Below, piece after piece: positions 44,644 through 54,648 of a stretch of DNA of 64,000 bases; position 1 is the first letter of the stretch, and each line of letters starts with the position of its first letter. The DNA is taken from assembly GCF_025252405.1 (NCBI RefSeq), contig NZ_CP104307.1, positions 1,240,001-1,304,000 on the forward strand. The letters run 5' to 3'. This stretch comes from Flavobacterium sp. TR2 (lineage in GTDB: Bacteria; Bacteroidota; Bacteroidia; Flavobacteriales; Flavobacteriaceae). A program made the translations under genes and the position numbers. The notes beneath the pieces were generated by a model, which made no database searches, was not told the origin of the DNA, and was given only the letters and a program-made list of their open reading frames with translations.

Positions 44644-44729
44644 GCAATAGGCTATAAGCAGTAAGCTTTAAGCATTAGACATACTTTGTCTAAGGCATAA
44701 AGCATATAGCCCAAAGCCTAAAGCCTAAA
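44644..44729. repeat. Heptamer element between adaptor and RND genes
   Basis: Five GC-leading heptamers (GCAATAG, GCTATAA, GCAGTAA, GCTTTAA, GCATTAG), a 16-nt middle, then five more (GCATAAA, GCATATA, GCCCAAA, GCCTAAA, GCCTAAA), all in exact 7-nt phase. The inner parts around the middle are complementary and form a hairpin. Confidence 0.85.
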
Positions 44730-44739
44730 GCGAAAAAAA

Positions 44740-47700
44740 ATGAAATTAGCCGAAATATCCATAAAACGTCCGTCGTTGGTAATTGTATTGTTTACAATTC
44801 TGACATTAGGTGGATTGTTCAGTTACAGCCAGTTAGGCTACGAGCTGATCCCAAAATTCGAAACCAACGTAATTACGGTTTCAACTGTATATCCTGGAGC
44901 TTCTCCAAGTGAGGTTGAAAATACAGTAACAAAGAAAATTGAAGATGCGATTGCGTCTCTTGAAAATATCAAAAAAATCGACTCGAAATCTTATGAGAGT
45001 CTTTCGATTGTATCGATCACATTGACTTCAAATGCGAATGTTGATATTTCGATGAATGATGCGCAGCGTAAAATCAACGCGATTTTGAGCGACTTGCCAG
45101 ACGATGCAGATCCGCCATCACTAACTAAATTCTCTCTGAGTGATTTGCCAATTATGACACTTGGTGCGAATGGTAAAATGGACGAAGCAGCGTTTTACGA
45201 TTTGATCGATAAAAAGATTGCTCCAGTTTTATCTCGTGTGCAAGGGGTTGCTCAGGTAAACATTATTGGTGGTCAGGAGCGTGAGATTCAGGTAAACCTT
45301 GACGCAGTAAAAATGCAAGGTTACGGACTTTCAGTTCCGCAAGTGCAGCAGACAATTTTGAGTTCAAACTTGGATTTCCCTACAGGTAACATCCAAACTC
45401 GTAATCAAAAAATCTTAATCCGTTTAGCGGGTAAATATAAAAATGTTGACGAATTAAGAAACTTAGTGGTTTCTTCTCAAAACGGAATTCAAATTCGTTT
45501 AGGAGAAATTGCAGATGTTCAGGATACACAGAAAATTGCCGAGAAAATTGCGCGTGTAGATCAAAAAAGTGCGATTGTACTTCAAATTGTAAAACAATCA
45601 GATGCCAATGCCGTTGCGGTAAGTGAGCAGTTGATTAAGACAATTAAAACGTTAGAAAACGATTATAAATCGGCTCAATTAAAATTAGAAGTGGCAAAAG
45701 ACAGTACAGTCTTTACGCTTGAAGCAGCAGATTCTGTTGTGCATGACTTGTTAATTGCGGTTATTCTGGTAGCATTTGTAATGTTGTTCTTCTTACACAG
45801 TATTAGAAACTCATTGATCGTAATGGTATCTATTCCGGCATCTTTGATTGCTACATTTATCGGAATCTATTTATTAGGCTATACGCTTAACTTAATGTCT
45901 TTACTTGGTTTATCTCTTGTTGTTGGTATTCTTGTGGATGACGCGATTGTGGTATTGGAGAACATTTACCGACACATGGAGATGGGTAAAAGCCGAATTC
46001 GTGCCGCTTACGATGGTACTGCCGAAATTGGTGCAACCGTAACTTCGATTACCTTAGTAATTGTGGTGGTGTTCTTGCCGATTGCGATGAGTACAGGATT
46101 AGTATCAAATATTATTACACAATTCTGTGTTACGGTAATTATCTCTACGATGTTCTCGTTATTGGCTTCGTTTACAATTATTCCGTGGTTGTCTTCTCGT
46201 TTTGGTAAATTAGAGCATATTGAAGGTAAAAATCTTTTTGGAAAAATTATCCTTGGATTTGAAAGCTACTTAACTCGTTTTACTGACTGGGTATCTCACT
46301 TGTTAAACTGGTGTTTAGATCACTACATTAAAACAATGGTTGCCATTGTGGTAATGTTCTTTGGAACTATCTTCTGGTTAATGGGAGGTGGATACATCGG
46401 AGGGGAGTTCTTCGCATCATCTGATAGTGGGGAGTTCTTAGTGCAAATTGAGATGCCAAAAGATGCTTCGTTAGAGCAGACAAACTTTATGACTCAAAAA
46501 GCAGAGGCATTCTTAAAAGGAGAAAAATATGTTTTCAGCCAGATTACAACAGTTGGTCAAACCAGTGAAGGTCTAGGAGCTGCTCAGGCAACTGCATACA
46601 AAGCAGAGATTGACGTAAAAATGATCGATCAAAAAGATCGTACAGATGACGCCAACGTATATGCTGCAAAAGTAAAACGTAAACTGGAAAAAGTTTTGGT
46701 TGGTGCAAAAGTAAAAACAGTTCCGGTAGGTATCTTAGGTACTGCTGAGGATGCAACTTTAGGTTTGATCGTAACAGGTCCAAACGTAGAAAGCGCCATG
46801 AAATTTGCAAAAATGGCTGAAGCTGAGTTACGCACCATTCCTGGAACAACAGAGATCAAATTGACAGTTGAGGATGGAAACCCTGAGATTAACGTTCAGG
46901 TTGATAGAGATAAAATGGCTGCATTAGGATTAACACTTCAAACAGTTGGTTTAACCATGCAGACGGCGTATAGCGGTAATACAGACGGTAAATTTAGAGC
47001 TGGAGAATACGAATATGACATCAACATCAAATACAACGAATTTGATAGAAAAAATATCACAGACGTAAGTAACTTGATTTTCATCAACAATGCAGGCCAG
47101 CAGATTAAATTAAACCAATTCGCAACCATTACAGAAGGTTCTGGACCAAGTAAATTGGAGCGAAGAGATAAAACAGCTTCTGTAACCGTACAAGGTCAGA
47201 ATGTTGGGGTGCCAGCAGGAACAATCGTTCAGCAATGGCAGGCAAAACTGGATAAATTGCAAAAACCAACTGGAGTTAACTACATCTGGGGTGGTGACCA
47301 AGAAAACCAATCAGAAGGATTTGGTACTTTAGGAATCGCATTATTAGCCGCTATTATTTTGGTTTACCTTGTAATGGTTGGATTATATGACAGTTTCGTT
47401 CACCCGTTTGTCGTATTATTTGCCATTCCGCTTTCGTTCATTGGGGTTTTATTTGCACTGGCATTAACAAACAATACCTTAAACATCTTTACGATCTTAG
47501 GGGTAATCATGTTGATTGGTCTGGTGTGTAAGAACGCGATCATGCTTGTCGATTATACGAACCAGCGAAGAGCAGCTGGAGAATCAATCAGAAATGCCTT
47601 GATTCAGGCAAACCACGCGCGTTTACGTCCGATCTTGATGACGACAATTGCGATGGTATTTGGTATGTTCCCGATTGCTTTGGCATCTGGAGCAGGGGCT

Positions 47701-47916
47701 GAATGGAAAAACGGATTGGCTTGGGTAATTATTGGAGGTTTAATTTCTTCATTATTCCTTACCTTGATCGTGGTTCCTGTAATCTATGATATTATGGAGA
47801 AAATCATTAAAAAATTCTCTAAAGGAGAAAAAATCGACTACGAAGCTGAAATGCACGCGGATTATACGCCAACTGAATTAAGCGAAGACGGTTTTAATCC
47901 TAAACACACTCATTAA
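44740..47916 (+). CDS. RND efflux transporter permease (HAE1/AcrB-like)
   Basis: 1058 residues, 12 TM helices with two large periplasmic loops. Typical features: start ISIKRPSLVIVLFTILTLGG, ISVVYPGASPSEVE-type porter segment, GLSLVVGILVDDAIVVLENI (TM4, proton-relay Asp pair) and GVIMLIGLVCKNAIMLVDYTNQ (TM10 Lys). Exports amphiphilic compounds or drugs by proton antiport. Last gene of the TetR-headed pump operon. Confidence 0.96.
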   Translation: MKLAEISIKRPSLVIVLFTILTLGGLFSYSQLGYELIPKFETNVITVSTVYPGASPSEVENTVTKKIEDAIASLENIKKIDSKSYESLSIVSITLTSNANVDISMNDAQRKINAILSDLPDDADPPSLTKFSLSDLPIMTLGANGKMDEAAFYDLIDKKIAPVLSRVQGVAQVNIIGGQEREIQVNLDAVKMQGYGLSVPQVQQTILSSNLDFPTGNIQTRNQKILIRLAGKYKNVDELRNLVVSSQNGIQIRLGEIADVQDTQKIAEKIARVDQKSAIVLQIVKQSDANAVAVSEQLIKTIKTLENDYKSAQLKLEVAKDSTVFTLEAADSVVHDLLIAVILVAFVMLFFLHSIRNSLIVMVSIPASLIATFIGIYLLGYTLNLMSLLGLSLVVGILVDDAIVVLENIYRHMEMGKSRIRAAYDGTAEIGATVTSITLVIVVVFLPIAMSTGLVSNIITQFCVTVIISTMFSLLASFTIIPWLSSRFGKLEHIEGKNLFGKIILGFESYLTRFTDWVSHLLNWCLDHYIKTMVAIVVMFFGTIFWLMGGGYIGGEFFASSDSGEFLVQIEMPKDASLEQTNFMTQKAEAFLKGEKYVFSQITTVGQTSEGLGAAQATAYKAEIDVKMIDQKDRTDDANVYAAKVKRKLEKVLVGAKVKTVPVGILGTAEDATLGLIVTGPNVESAMKFAKMAEAELRTIPGTTEIKLTVEDGNPEINVQVDRDKMAALGLTLQTVGLTMQTAYSGNTDGKFRAGEYEYDINIKYNEFDRKNITDVSNLIFINNAGQQIKLNQFATITEGSGPSKLERRDKTASVTVQGQNVGVPAGTIVQQWQAKLDKLQKPTGVNYIWGGDQENQSEGFGTLGIALLAAIILVYLVMVGLYDSFVHPFVVLFAIPLSFIGVLFALALTNNTLNIFTILGVIMLIGLVCKNAIMLVDYTNQRRAAGESIRNALIQANHARLRPILMTTIAMVFGMFPIALASGAGAEWKNGLAWVIIGGLISSLFLTLIVVPVIYDIMEKIIKKFSKGEKIDYEAEMHADYTPTELSEDGFNPKHTH

Positions 47917-47970
47917 TAGTTTTAATTTTTGATAGTGAAATTCCGAGCCCGAATTCGGAATTTCACAATG

Positions 47971-48023
47971 AAAAATCCCAGGTTCCAAATCCCGAAGCAT
48001 CGGGAGGAATTTGGGATTTTTTT
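47971..48023 (+). terminator. Terminator after the RND operon
   Basis: Outer stem AAAAATCCCA / TGGGATTTTT enclosing CCAAATCCCGA-type inner pairing and followed by a T-run. A second hairpin (AAATTCCGA / TCGGAATTT) precedes it at about 47938-47963. Confidence 0.8.
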
Positions 48024-48072
48024 ATTGTTAATTGAAAAATATGTTTATTTGCATCACCTTACAAAAAATATT

Positions 48073-49323
48073 ATGCTACAAAAAGACAAGTCAGCAGCTA
48101 TTGGTTTTATTTTTATAACCATGTTAATAGATATTACAGGATGGGGAATTATTATTCCTGTAATACCAAAATTAATCGAAGAACTGATTCATGGAGACAT
48201 CAGCGAAGCCGCAAAAATAGGAGGCTGGTTAACCTTCGCGTATGCGATAACCCAGTTTGTGTTTGCTCCTGTAATTGGTAATTTGAGTGATAAATTCGGA
48301 AGAAGGCCAATTATTTTAATATCCCTTTTCGGATTTTCGTTAGATTATCTTTTATTGGCATTTTCGCCAACTATTATCTGGCTTTTTGTCGGAAGGATTA
48401 TCGCGGGTATAACGGGCGCGAGTATTACAACCGCCTCTGCCTACATTGCCGACGTTAGCACGGCTGAAAACAGAGCCAAAAACTTCGGATTGGTAGGTGC
48501 CGCTTTCGGATTAGGATTCATCATCGGACCTGTTATTGGAGGACTTTTAGGACAATATGGCTCGAGAGTTCCTTTTTATGCCGCTGCGGTTTTGTGTATG
48601 CTGAATTTCCTTTACGGATTTTTCATTTTGCCAGAATCATTAAAAAAGGAAAACAGAAGAGAATTCGATTGGAAACGAGCAAATCCAATTGGAGCTATTT
48701 TAGGATTAAGAAAACACCCAACTTTAATCGGTTTAATTGTAGCGATATTTCTTTTGTACGTAGGTTCTCATGCCGTACAAAGCAATTGGAGTTTTTTTAC
48801 CATCTACCAATTTAATTGGGACGAAAGAATGATCGGAATCTCATTAGGAATTATCGGTTTATTGGTGGGAGTGGTGCAAGGAGGATTAGTTCGTTACATC
48901 AATCCAAAAATCGGAAACGAGAAAAGCATTTACATTGGTTTGGCTTTATACACAATCGGAATGTTATTGTTTGCTTTTGCAACAGAAAGTTGGATGATGT
49001 TTGTGTTCTTAATTCCATATTGTCTCGGCGGAATTGCCGGTCCAGCTTTGCAGTCTGTCGTAGCAAGTAAAGTAGCGCCAAGCGAGCAAGGAGAAATTCA
49101 GGGAACTTTAACCAGTTTGATGAGTGCTTCTTCGATTATTGGTCCGCCAATGATGGCCAATACTTTTTACTTTTTTACCCATAATGATGCACCATTTAAA
49201 TTTGCTGGAGCGCCTTTTATTCTTGGAGGAATTTTGATGCTGCTGAGTACAGTTGTAGCTTATTTTTCATTGAAAAAACACGCAGTTCCAAAAGCAGAAA
49301 TTGATAATCAAGAAACCATATAA
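48073..49323 (+). CDS. MFS transporter of the TCR/Tet (DHA1) type
   Basis: 416 residues from [11 protein letters not shown]. The frame is open back to 47929, but that stretch crosses the terminator and is not protein-like. Twelve TM helices; motif [15 protein letters not shown] after TM2, and [32 protein letters not shown] (motif C region) closely follow the TetA/TCR signature. Likely a proton-driven drug exporter; resistance substrate not predictable. Confidence 0.92.
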   Translation: MLQKDKSAAIGFIFITMLIDITGWGIIIPVIPKLIEELIHGDISEAAKIGGWLTFAYAITQFVFAPVIGNLSDKFGRRPIILISLFGFSLDYLLLAFSPTIIWLFVGRIIAGITGASITTASAYIADVSTAENRAKNFGLVGAAFGLGFIIGPVIGGLLGQYGSRVPFYAAAVLCMLNFLYGFFILPESLKKENRREFDWKRANPIGAILGLRKHPTLIGLIVAIFLLYVGSHAVQSNWSFFTIYQFNWDERMIGISLGIIGLLVGVVQGGLVRYINPKIGNEKSIYIGLALYTIGMLLFAFATESWMMFVFLIPYCLGGIAGPALQSVVASKVAPSEQGEIQGTLTSLMSASSIIGPPMMANTFYFFTHNDAPFKFAGAPFILGGILMLLSTVVAYFSLKKHAVPKAEIDNQETI

Positions 49324-49389
49324 AAATTAGGCATTAGACAAATAATAATCAGCTTTGGAGAAGCGAAATATTTAGTCATTATAAAAAAG

Positions 49390-49412
49390 ATGCCGCTCCG
49401 CTGGAGCCGTTT
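49390..49412. repeat. GCTCCGCTGGAGC hairpin fragment
   Basis: GCTCC-GCT-GGAGC (about 49395-49407) is a small GC-rich inverted repeat in an AT-rich gap; it looks like a fragment of a REP-type intergenic element. Confidence 0.5.
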
Positions 49413-49413
49413 C

Positions 49414-49453
49414 AAAAAACAAGGCTGACTCAAAATGAGTCAGCCTTGTTTTT
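49414..49453. terminator. Bidirectional intrinsic terminator
   Basis: 17-bp perfect stem (AAAACAAGGCTGACTCA and its complement, 49416-49432 with 49436-49452) with a 3-nt loop, between the convergent MFS and retropepsin genes. Confidence 0.95.
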
Positions 49454-49476
49454 ATTATGAGAATTTGGAAGTTTTT

Positions 49477-49914
49477 CTATTTAAGGTACAAGTAATGGTT
49501 AAAATAATCAATAATCGCTTTTCCTTCCAATAAAACATCAGCGCCGATAATGCCGTCTACAGGTTTGGCTTTAAAAGATTCTAAAGCCTCGTTTACGTGT
49601 GAAAGGTCAAAAATTACGATGCTAAAATCTTTGCTTTTCCAGTTTCCTAACTGCAGTTTATTTTGAGAGGAAATTTGTGTTGTCATTCCAGTTCCTCCTG
49701 CGCCAGAAGCTTTTGTTTTAGAGTTTTTGGCAGACAATTCAAAACGTTCAATGCACTCAAAACCTACGCAAGTGTTAGATGCACCTGTGTCTAAAATGAA
49801 ATTGCCAGAAATGCCATTTATTTTAGCTTTAATCTGTAAATGCTGTGTTTTGGTTATTTTAAACTTTATTTTTTTGTATTTCTCTATTTTGAGAATTTTG
49901 TGAAGATTTTCCAT
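49477..49914 (-). CDS. Retropepsin-like aspartic protease
   Basis: 145 residues from MENLHKILKI. The aspartic protease motif LDTGAS (Asp42) follows the strand NGISGNFI, and the second signature DGIIGADVLL (121-130) is present: a single-lobe, clan AA retropepsin-like fold that must dimerise. No signal peptide, so probably cytoplasmic. Its start overlaps the 3' end of the CHAT gene by 56 bases in another frame, implying translational coupling and joint function. A frame-open ATG at 49947 is less likely. Confidence 0.85.
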   Translation of the reverse strand: MENLHKILKIEKYKKIKFKITKTQHLQIKAKINGISGNFILDTGASNTCVGFECIERFELSAKNSKTKASGAGGTGMTTQISSQNKLQLGNWKSKDFSIVIFDLSHVNEALESFKAKPVDGIIGADVLLEGKAIIDYFNHYLYLK

Positions 49915-52486
49915 TCCTGTAATGATTGAAACCCAAAAATAAGGCAATTACAGCCAAAATACTAATGATGTATAAGATATAATTGGTTTGCTTTTCAGGT
50001 TTTTCAAGCGTGCCGTAATATACAAAAGCACTCCAATAATAAGGTGATTTTTTTGCATTCGGAATATTTTCATCCTTTAAAAATGCTCTTTTTGCATTTG
50101 CCGCGGCGTGTACAAAAGACGAACTGTGTTTTACTTCTTTATAAAAATAATCCATAAAAACAGAAGTCGTATAATCGTTGACATTCCATAAAGAAAACAA
50201 TAGATTTTGTGCTCCTGCAAACTGAAAACCCCTTGCCACACTCATAGCGCCTTCGCCTTTATACAATTTTCCAATTCCTGTTTCGCAGGCACTCAGCACA
50301 ACCAAATCAGGGCTGAGCTGTAAAGTGTACAGTTCAGAAAATAAAACTTCTTGATCGTAGAATTTGATGCTCGCAGGAGTTTCAAGATCGCCCGAAGACG
50401 CGTGCGTGCTGAGATGTACAATTGACTTTCCTATTGCATTGTTTTTAAAGTTTGAGAAATTAGCATCTTTATTCTCAAAAAATTGTCCGTCAAAATTATG
50501 CTTTATAGATTGCAGTTCATTTCTTGAAAAAGGAAGTTCGTAATTGGTTTTTTCGAAAATAGGAAAAAGGCCTAAAATATTTTTTTTGCCATTTGAAAGC
50601 GTGTTTGCATTGAGATATAATGCGGCAGAATTGTTATAGGCAACATCAAATCGATCCAGCAGATAATGCATTTTGGTAAAATTTGACGTGTTTGAAATTT
50701 CGCTTATTAAAGCTTCGAAAGGCAGAAAAGACAGTACTCCATCTGGAACGAGAATCAAATTTTTATGCTTTTCAATTTTTGGAATTTGAAGTTGCTGATA
50801 GACTTTATTTCCAAGCAAATTATATTTTTTTGGATTGTTGGCAATGGCCGAAGGATCTTTAAAAAGACCAATGAATGAAAGCAATTCTTTGCCATCTGTT
50901 TCAATCTTATGGAGTGTGATTTTTTTGTTTTCAAGAGTGAAATTATAGATGCAATGGCTTCCAAAAAAGTATTCAACCAGTACCGCGTTGTCTTTTTCCA
51001 ATTTGTCGTATAACTTAGCCAAATCCAGTTCAGAACTCTTTTTCTGATCGGTTTTGCTTTGTTTCGTTTTCAAAAGCAGCATCAGCTCATTTTGCTTTTT
51101 AACAGCTTCATTGATTTTAGAAATGTTGGCGGCTTCTAATTTTTGCTGTTCTTTCAGAATGATGGTATTCCAGTTTTGAAGCTGCTGCAAAATCAGTTTT
51201 TCTTCCCTTGAGATTGTTTCAATATTTTTGAGATGCTTTTTTAAAACAACTGATTTTGTACGTTCCGAAAGCAGAAAAGCACTTTCGATATAACTTATTT
51301 TTTGTTCTCTTTCGAATAAAGAAAGATAAATTTCAATGCATTTTTCAGTTCTGTGTCGGTTTCTTACTTGTGTTACAATTTTAGAATTTTCGTAAACCAA
51401 AAGCGACTGAATCATTTCTTCAATTTTAAAAGAAAGTCCGAAGCTTTTCAAGGCATTTTTAGGCTGATTTTCGGTTAAATAAATTAAAGCCTGTAAATCT
51501 AAAGCATCTAATAAAACCGTTTCCGCATAAAGCGAATTCACATTCGGAAGCCTATTTTTTGAAGCCGAATAGTTAGGAAGAAGTGTTTTAAAAACAATCT
51601 CCAGATTTTGCTGAGCGCCAATTATATTGCCTTCAGAAAAAGAAGTAAAAGCGGCTTCATAGTAAAATTGTCCTATTTTTCGAGGTTCTCGTTTTGGATT
51701 TTTATTGAATTCGGTTTTTGCTTTTTCGAAAAAATCAGAAGCTTTTTTAAAATCGTTTTGATCTACTTTTAACTGCGCTAGATTTCGATACGCATTTGCC
51801 AAAGTTTCAGTTTGTGTTTTATCATTTTTTAGAAGAGAAACGGCTTTTAAAAATGCAGTTTCAGCTTCAGTTTTTTTGGAAGACAAAACATAGTTGGTTC
51901 CTAAATTATTCAGCAAAACACCTTTTTCGGCAGCAGAAAGTTTTTCGGTCTGAATTGTTTTTTCAATTAAATCTATCGCTTTATAAACGTTTCCAGTATT
52001 TTGATACACATTGGAAAGATTAAGAATCGCGGCAGTTTTTTGGCTCTTGTTTTTCTGCTGGCTGGCAATAAAATAATATTGTTTGATCGTGTTTTCGGCA
52101 TTTTCATAATCGCCCAAAACGGTATACAAGTTGCCCAAAGGCTTTAGGCAAAATTCAATTATATCGTAATTCTTCAGTTTATTTTTCTGATAAATCATCC
52201 AAGCTTTTTCGTAGCTTTTTATGGCATCCAAATTTTGTCCAAACTGATTTTCATAATATGCTTTATTGCAGTTTAAAATAACAATTGCGAGCAGCTCGTC
52301 TTTGGTTTTTGGCTTAGCACTTTTCCAAAAATCATTTTCGATGTTTCTTAAATTTTCTAACGCTTCCGCGGAAGGATTTGCAGTAAAACGATCAACAGCA
52401 TTATAGATTTTATTCTCCTGATTTTGCCCAAAAATATTCAGGCTCAGGAAAAGGAAAGATAAAATATATAATTGGTATAATTTCAT
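49859..52486 (-). CDS. TPR-CHAT protease with signal peptide and C-terminal membrane anchor
   Basis: 875 residues. Signal peptide 1-20; helical TPR array about 60-420 (e.g. NLSNVYQNTGNVYKAIDLIE, NLGTNYVLSSKKTEAETAFLKAV); a coiled region about 425-500; CHAT (caspase-like) domain about 500-826 with catalytic His695 in HLSTHA and Cys734 in LSACETG; TM helix 836-853 (ILYIISILAVIALFLG) and a polar tail. Topology places the TPR and protease in the periplasm. CHAT proteins are cysteine proteases used in bacterial stress and defence cascades. Partners here are a retropepsin-like protease (overlapping) and a PKD/barrel protein gene upstream. Confidence 0.9.
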   Translation of the reverse strand: MKLYQLYILSFLFLSLNIFGQNQENKIYNAVDRFTANPSAEALENLRNIENDFWKSAKPKTKDELLAIVILNCNKAYYENQFGQNLDAIKSYEKAWMIYQKNKLKNYDIIEFCLKPLGNLYTVLGDYENAENTIKQYYFIASQQKNKSQKTAAILNLSNVYQNTGNVYKAIDLIEKTIQTEKLSAAEKGVLLNNLGTNYVLSSKKTEAETAFLKAVSLLKNDKTQTETLANAYRNLAQLKVDQNDFKKASDFFEKAKTEFNKNPKREPRKIGQFYYEAAFTSFSEGNIIGAQQNLEIVFKTLLPNYSASKNRLPNVNSLYAETVLLDALDLQALIYLTENQPKNALKSFGLSFKIEEMIQSLLVYENSKIVTQVRNRHRTEKCIEIYLSLFEREQKISYIESAFLLSERTKSVVLKKHLKNIETISREEKLILQQLQNWNTIILKEQQKLEAANISKINEAVKKQNELMLLLKTKQSKTDQKKSSELDLAKLYDKLEKDNAVLVEYFFGSHCIYNFTLENKKITLHKIETDGKELLSFIGLFKDPSAIANNPKKYNLLGNKVYQQLQIPKIEKHKNLILVPDGVLSFLPFEALISEISNTSNFTKMHYLLDRFDVAYNNSAALYLNANTLSNGKKNILGLFPIFEKTNYELPFSRNELQSIKHNFDGQFFENKDANFSNFKNNAIGKSIVHLSTHASSGDLETPASIKFYDQEVLFSELYTLQLSPDLVVLSACETGIGKLYKGEGAMSVARGFQFAGAQNLLFSLWNVNDYTTSVFMDYFYKEVKHSSSFVHAAANAKRAFLKDENIPNAKKSPYYWSAFVYYGTLEKPEKQTNYILYIISILAVIALFLGFNHYRNGKSSQNSQNREIQKNKV

Positions 52487-52511
52487 ACGTAAAGCTGCTT
52501 TGTATTATGAG

Positions 52512-52574
52512 TGTCAGTCTGAGCGAAGTCGAAGACATTTTTGCTATAAAGCCTTCGACTTCGCTCAGGATGAC
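52512..52574. repeat. Inverted intergenic repeat (CTGAGCGAAGTCGAAG family)
   Basis: CTGAGCGAAGTCGAAG (about 52519-52534) and its reverse complement CTTCGACTTCGCTCAG (52553-52568) form a 16-bp hairpin between two same-strand genes. Related copies occur at 59515 and 62838. Confidence 0.85.
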
Positions 52575-52583
52575 ATTCGTGTT

Positions 52584-54536
52584 TTAAAACTTCCAGATTC
52601 CATAAACCTGAAAATAATTAAAATTCTTTTCAAAATTAATCACATAACGTGCGCCCAAACTAGGGCCGATTCTAGCAAAACCAGCTGTTAAATCAAATAA
52701 AAGCCCCGTTTTAAAGCCCGAAAAATTATTTTTTATCGTATTAGAACTTGTTGTCGAACTAATTAAGAAATTTCCTTTATCGCCTTCATAAAGATCGACC
52801 TGTATGTTTTGATTCTGCTCTGAAGCAACGTTGATATTGGCCTGAATTCCAGCGCCGACTCCAATATAATTATTTATGTTATACCGAATTAAAACAGGCA
52901 CTTCCCAATTGATATTTTTGTTTTCAGTACTTGTGGTAGTGCGCTGCAGCTGTCTTGTTCCGTTGGCATTGGTCAAAAACTCTTCAGTAATAGTCGTTTC
53001 GCTATCATATCGGTTTAAAGCATTGACCCATTCTACCTGCCAATAAAAGCGATAGGATTTGAAAGGAGAAATTGTCGCACCCGCAAAATAACTGGTCGAT
53101 TTATCTAAATCTGAGTAAAAATTATAACCCGCTTTTGCGCCAATCGAAATTCCGGGCAAGAATCGGGTAGTGGCGTAATTGGTAATTATGGGTTCGTTTT
53201 TATCAAAAATAATGGCAGTTCGGCTTTTGGTTTTCACTTTATGAAAATCTTCGCCAAACTTCATGGAATATTTTACAAAACCTTTGGTAGAGTCTTTTTC
53301 ATGCACATTTTTTTGCTCGCTTCCCGGCAGATAGATGTTTTTGAAAGTAAAAATGATTTGTTTCTGTTTGATGATGGTATCGAGGCAGCTTACGGTTGGT
53401 TCTTCTCCTTTTGGACAAATCGGGCATTCGGGATACATACTTTCAATCTGAAAAGTTTTTTTGTCAAACATATCAGGGACATCGGTTTCTAAACGAATTT
53501 TTCTCGCTGGACCTTCACCGTTATTCTGAAAACGGGTTTTAAAATTTACTCGTTTAAAACGCACTAGCCTGTAATTCATAAAACTTCCGTTAGAACCCAT
53601 TTTGTTTGGATCATGAGACGTTACGATTTCCATTTCCAGATTTTTCACTTTGTGGTTCTTGTAGCTCCTATTCGGGACAAAAATTCCTCGCATGGTAACC
53701 GTTGCGCTGGTGTCTTTTATCATTTCGGGAGTCGTTTTGAAAGTGTAAAAAACATTTCGGGTTTCTCCTGGATTCGCATCATCAAATTCTAAGATAGAGA
53801 CATTGTGATACGTTTTATTGGCATCTAAAAGAGAAGCATCCAAATCTTCTTCTGTTGTGGTATTCCTGTACTTTTTGGTTTTGAAATTTCCTTCGGCGGA
53901 AGCCAAAAAAGTATTCGAATCGTTAAGATCATCAACAGAAGCGACTAAATTTTCTTTCACTTCGCGCTCGCCTGCATACGTTCTGAAATCGCTTAATTCG
54001 AAATTATTGTGTTTGAATTGCTTTTCATTATAAAACAAATAAAGCTTGCCGCTAGAAACATAATTTTCAAGATTCTGATAACTTACTACAACTACCATTT
54101 CCTGTTCTGGAATTGGGTCACAGTTTTTTATCATTGCAAAACCGTTTTGATCGGCGATAGAAGCAATGTCTTTATAATTGGTGTCTGTAATATCGTTTAC
54201 AGCCACTTTCTTCGGACGCGTTGCGGGAGGTTTTCCGTTATCGTAATTGTTTGTTACAGCAAGTCTGGCAGTATAAGTGCCTTTGTTTTTATAAACGTGT
54301 TTAGGTTCGGCTTCTTTGCTGTAATGCCCGTCTCCCAGTTCCCATAAATAAGAATAACTTGGCTTTGGCGCACCCGCAATCGGAATCAAAGGCGGCGTTT
54401 CGGGTTTAAAGCTAACCTGATTCCCGTTTTGAATAAAACCTATATTGGCTCTTCGTGTTATGGTGTCTTTCACTTTGGTTTGCCCTATTGAGAAAATAGA
54501 AAATAAAATAAAGAAAATAGACAGTTGTGGTTTCAT
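52584..54536 (-). CDS. PKD-domain protein with C-terminal outer-membrane beta-barrel-like region
   Basis: 650 residues from MKPQLSIFFI. Signal peptide 1-19. PKD domain about 32-97 (YLWELGDGHYS, HVYKNKGTYTARLAV). A large beta-rich middle includes a Cys cluster (YPECPICPKGEEPTVSC). The last about 190 residues have OMP-barrel-like strands (GISIGAKAGYNFY, GVGAGIQANINV, GPSLGARYVINF) ending in aromatic QVYGIWKF. Probably a surface-exposed or barrel-anchored sensor or adhesin. Lies between the lipoprotein and CHAT genes on the same strand. Function unknown. Confidence 0.8.
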   Translation of the reverse strand: MKPQLSIFFILFSIFSIGQTKVKDTITRRANIGFIQNGNQVSFKPETPPLIPIAGAPKPSYSYLWELGDGHYSKEAEPKHVYKNKGTYTARLAVTNNYDNGKPPATRPKKVAVNDITDTNYKDIASIADQNGFAMIKNCDPIPEQEMVVVVSYQNLENYVSSGKLYLFYNEKQFKHNNFELSDFRTYAGEREVKENLVASVDDLNDSNTFLASAEGNFKTKKYRNTTTEEDLDASLLDANKTYHNVSILEFDDANPGETRNVFYTFKTTPEMIKDTSATVTMRGIFVPNRSYKNHKVKNLEMEIVTSHDPNKMGSNGSFMNYRLVRFKRVNFKTRFQNNGEGPARKIRLETDVPDMFDKKTFQIESMYPECPICPKGEEPTVSCLDTIIKQKQIIFTFKNIYLPGSEQKNVHEKDSTKGFVKYSMKFGEDFHKVKTKSRTAIIFDKNEPIITNYATTRFLPGISIGAKAGYNFYSDLDKSTSYFAGATISPFKSYRFYWQVEWVNALNRYDSETTITEEFLTNANGTRQLQRTTTSTENKNINWEVPVLIRYNINNYIGVGAGIQANINVASEQNQNIQVDLYEGDKGNFLISSTTSSNTIKNNFSGFKTGLLFDLTAGFARIGPSLGARYVINFEKNFNYFQVYGIWKF

Positions 54537-54598
54537 AACTAGATAGTTTTGAGGTTTAAAAATTTCTGAATGAAATCTCAAACAAGATTAAATGTAAA

Positions 54599-54627
54599 AA
54601 AAAGTGATGAGCAAATCACCACTTTTT
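54599..54627 (-). terminator. Probable terminator after the lipoprotein gene
   Basis: 8-bp stem AAAAAGTG / CACTTTTT extended by an imperfect part, followed on the minus strand by a T-run; 22 bases after the stop at 54649. Confidence 0.75.
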
Positions 54628-54648
54628 CTCAAAAAAAGCATTTGTAGG

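Noticed and set aside
47929..48072. N-terminal extension of the MFS transporter
   Set aside because: It would translate the RND operon terminator hairpins; the first TM helix follows directly after the ATG at 48073.
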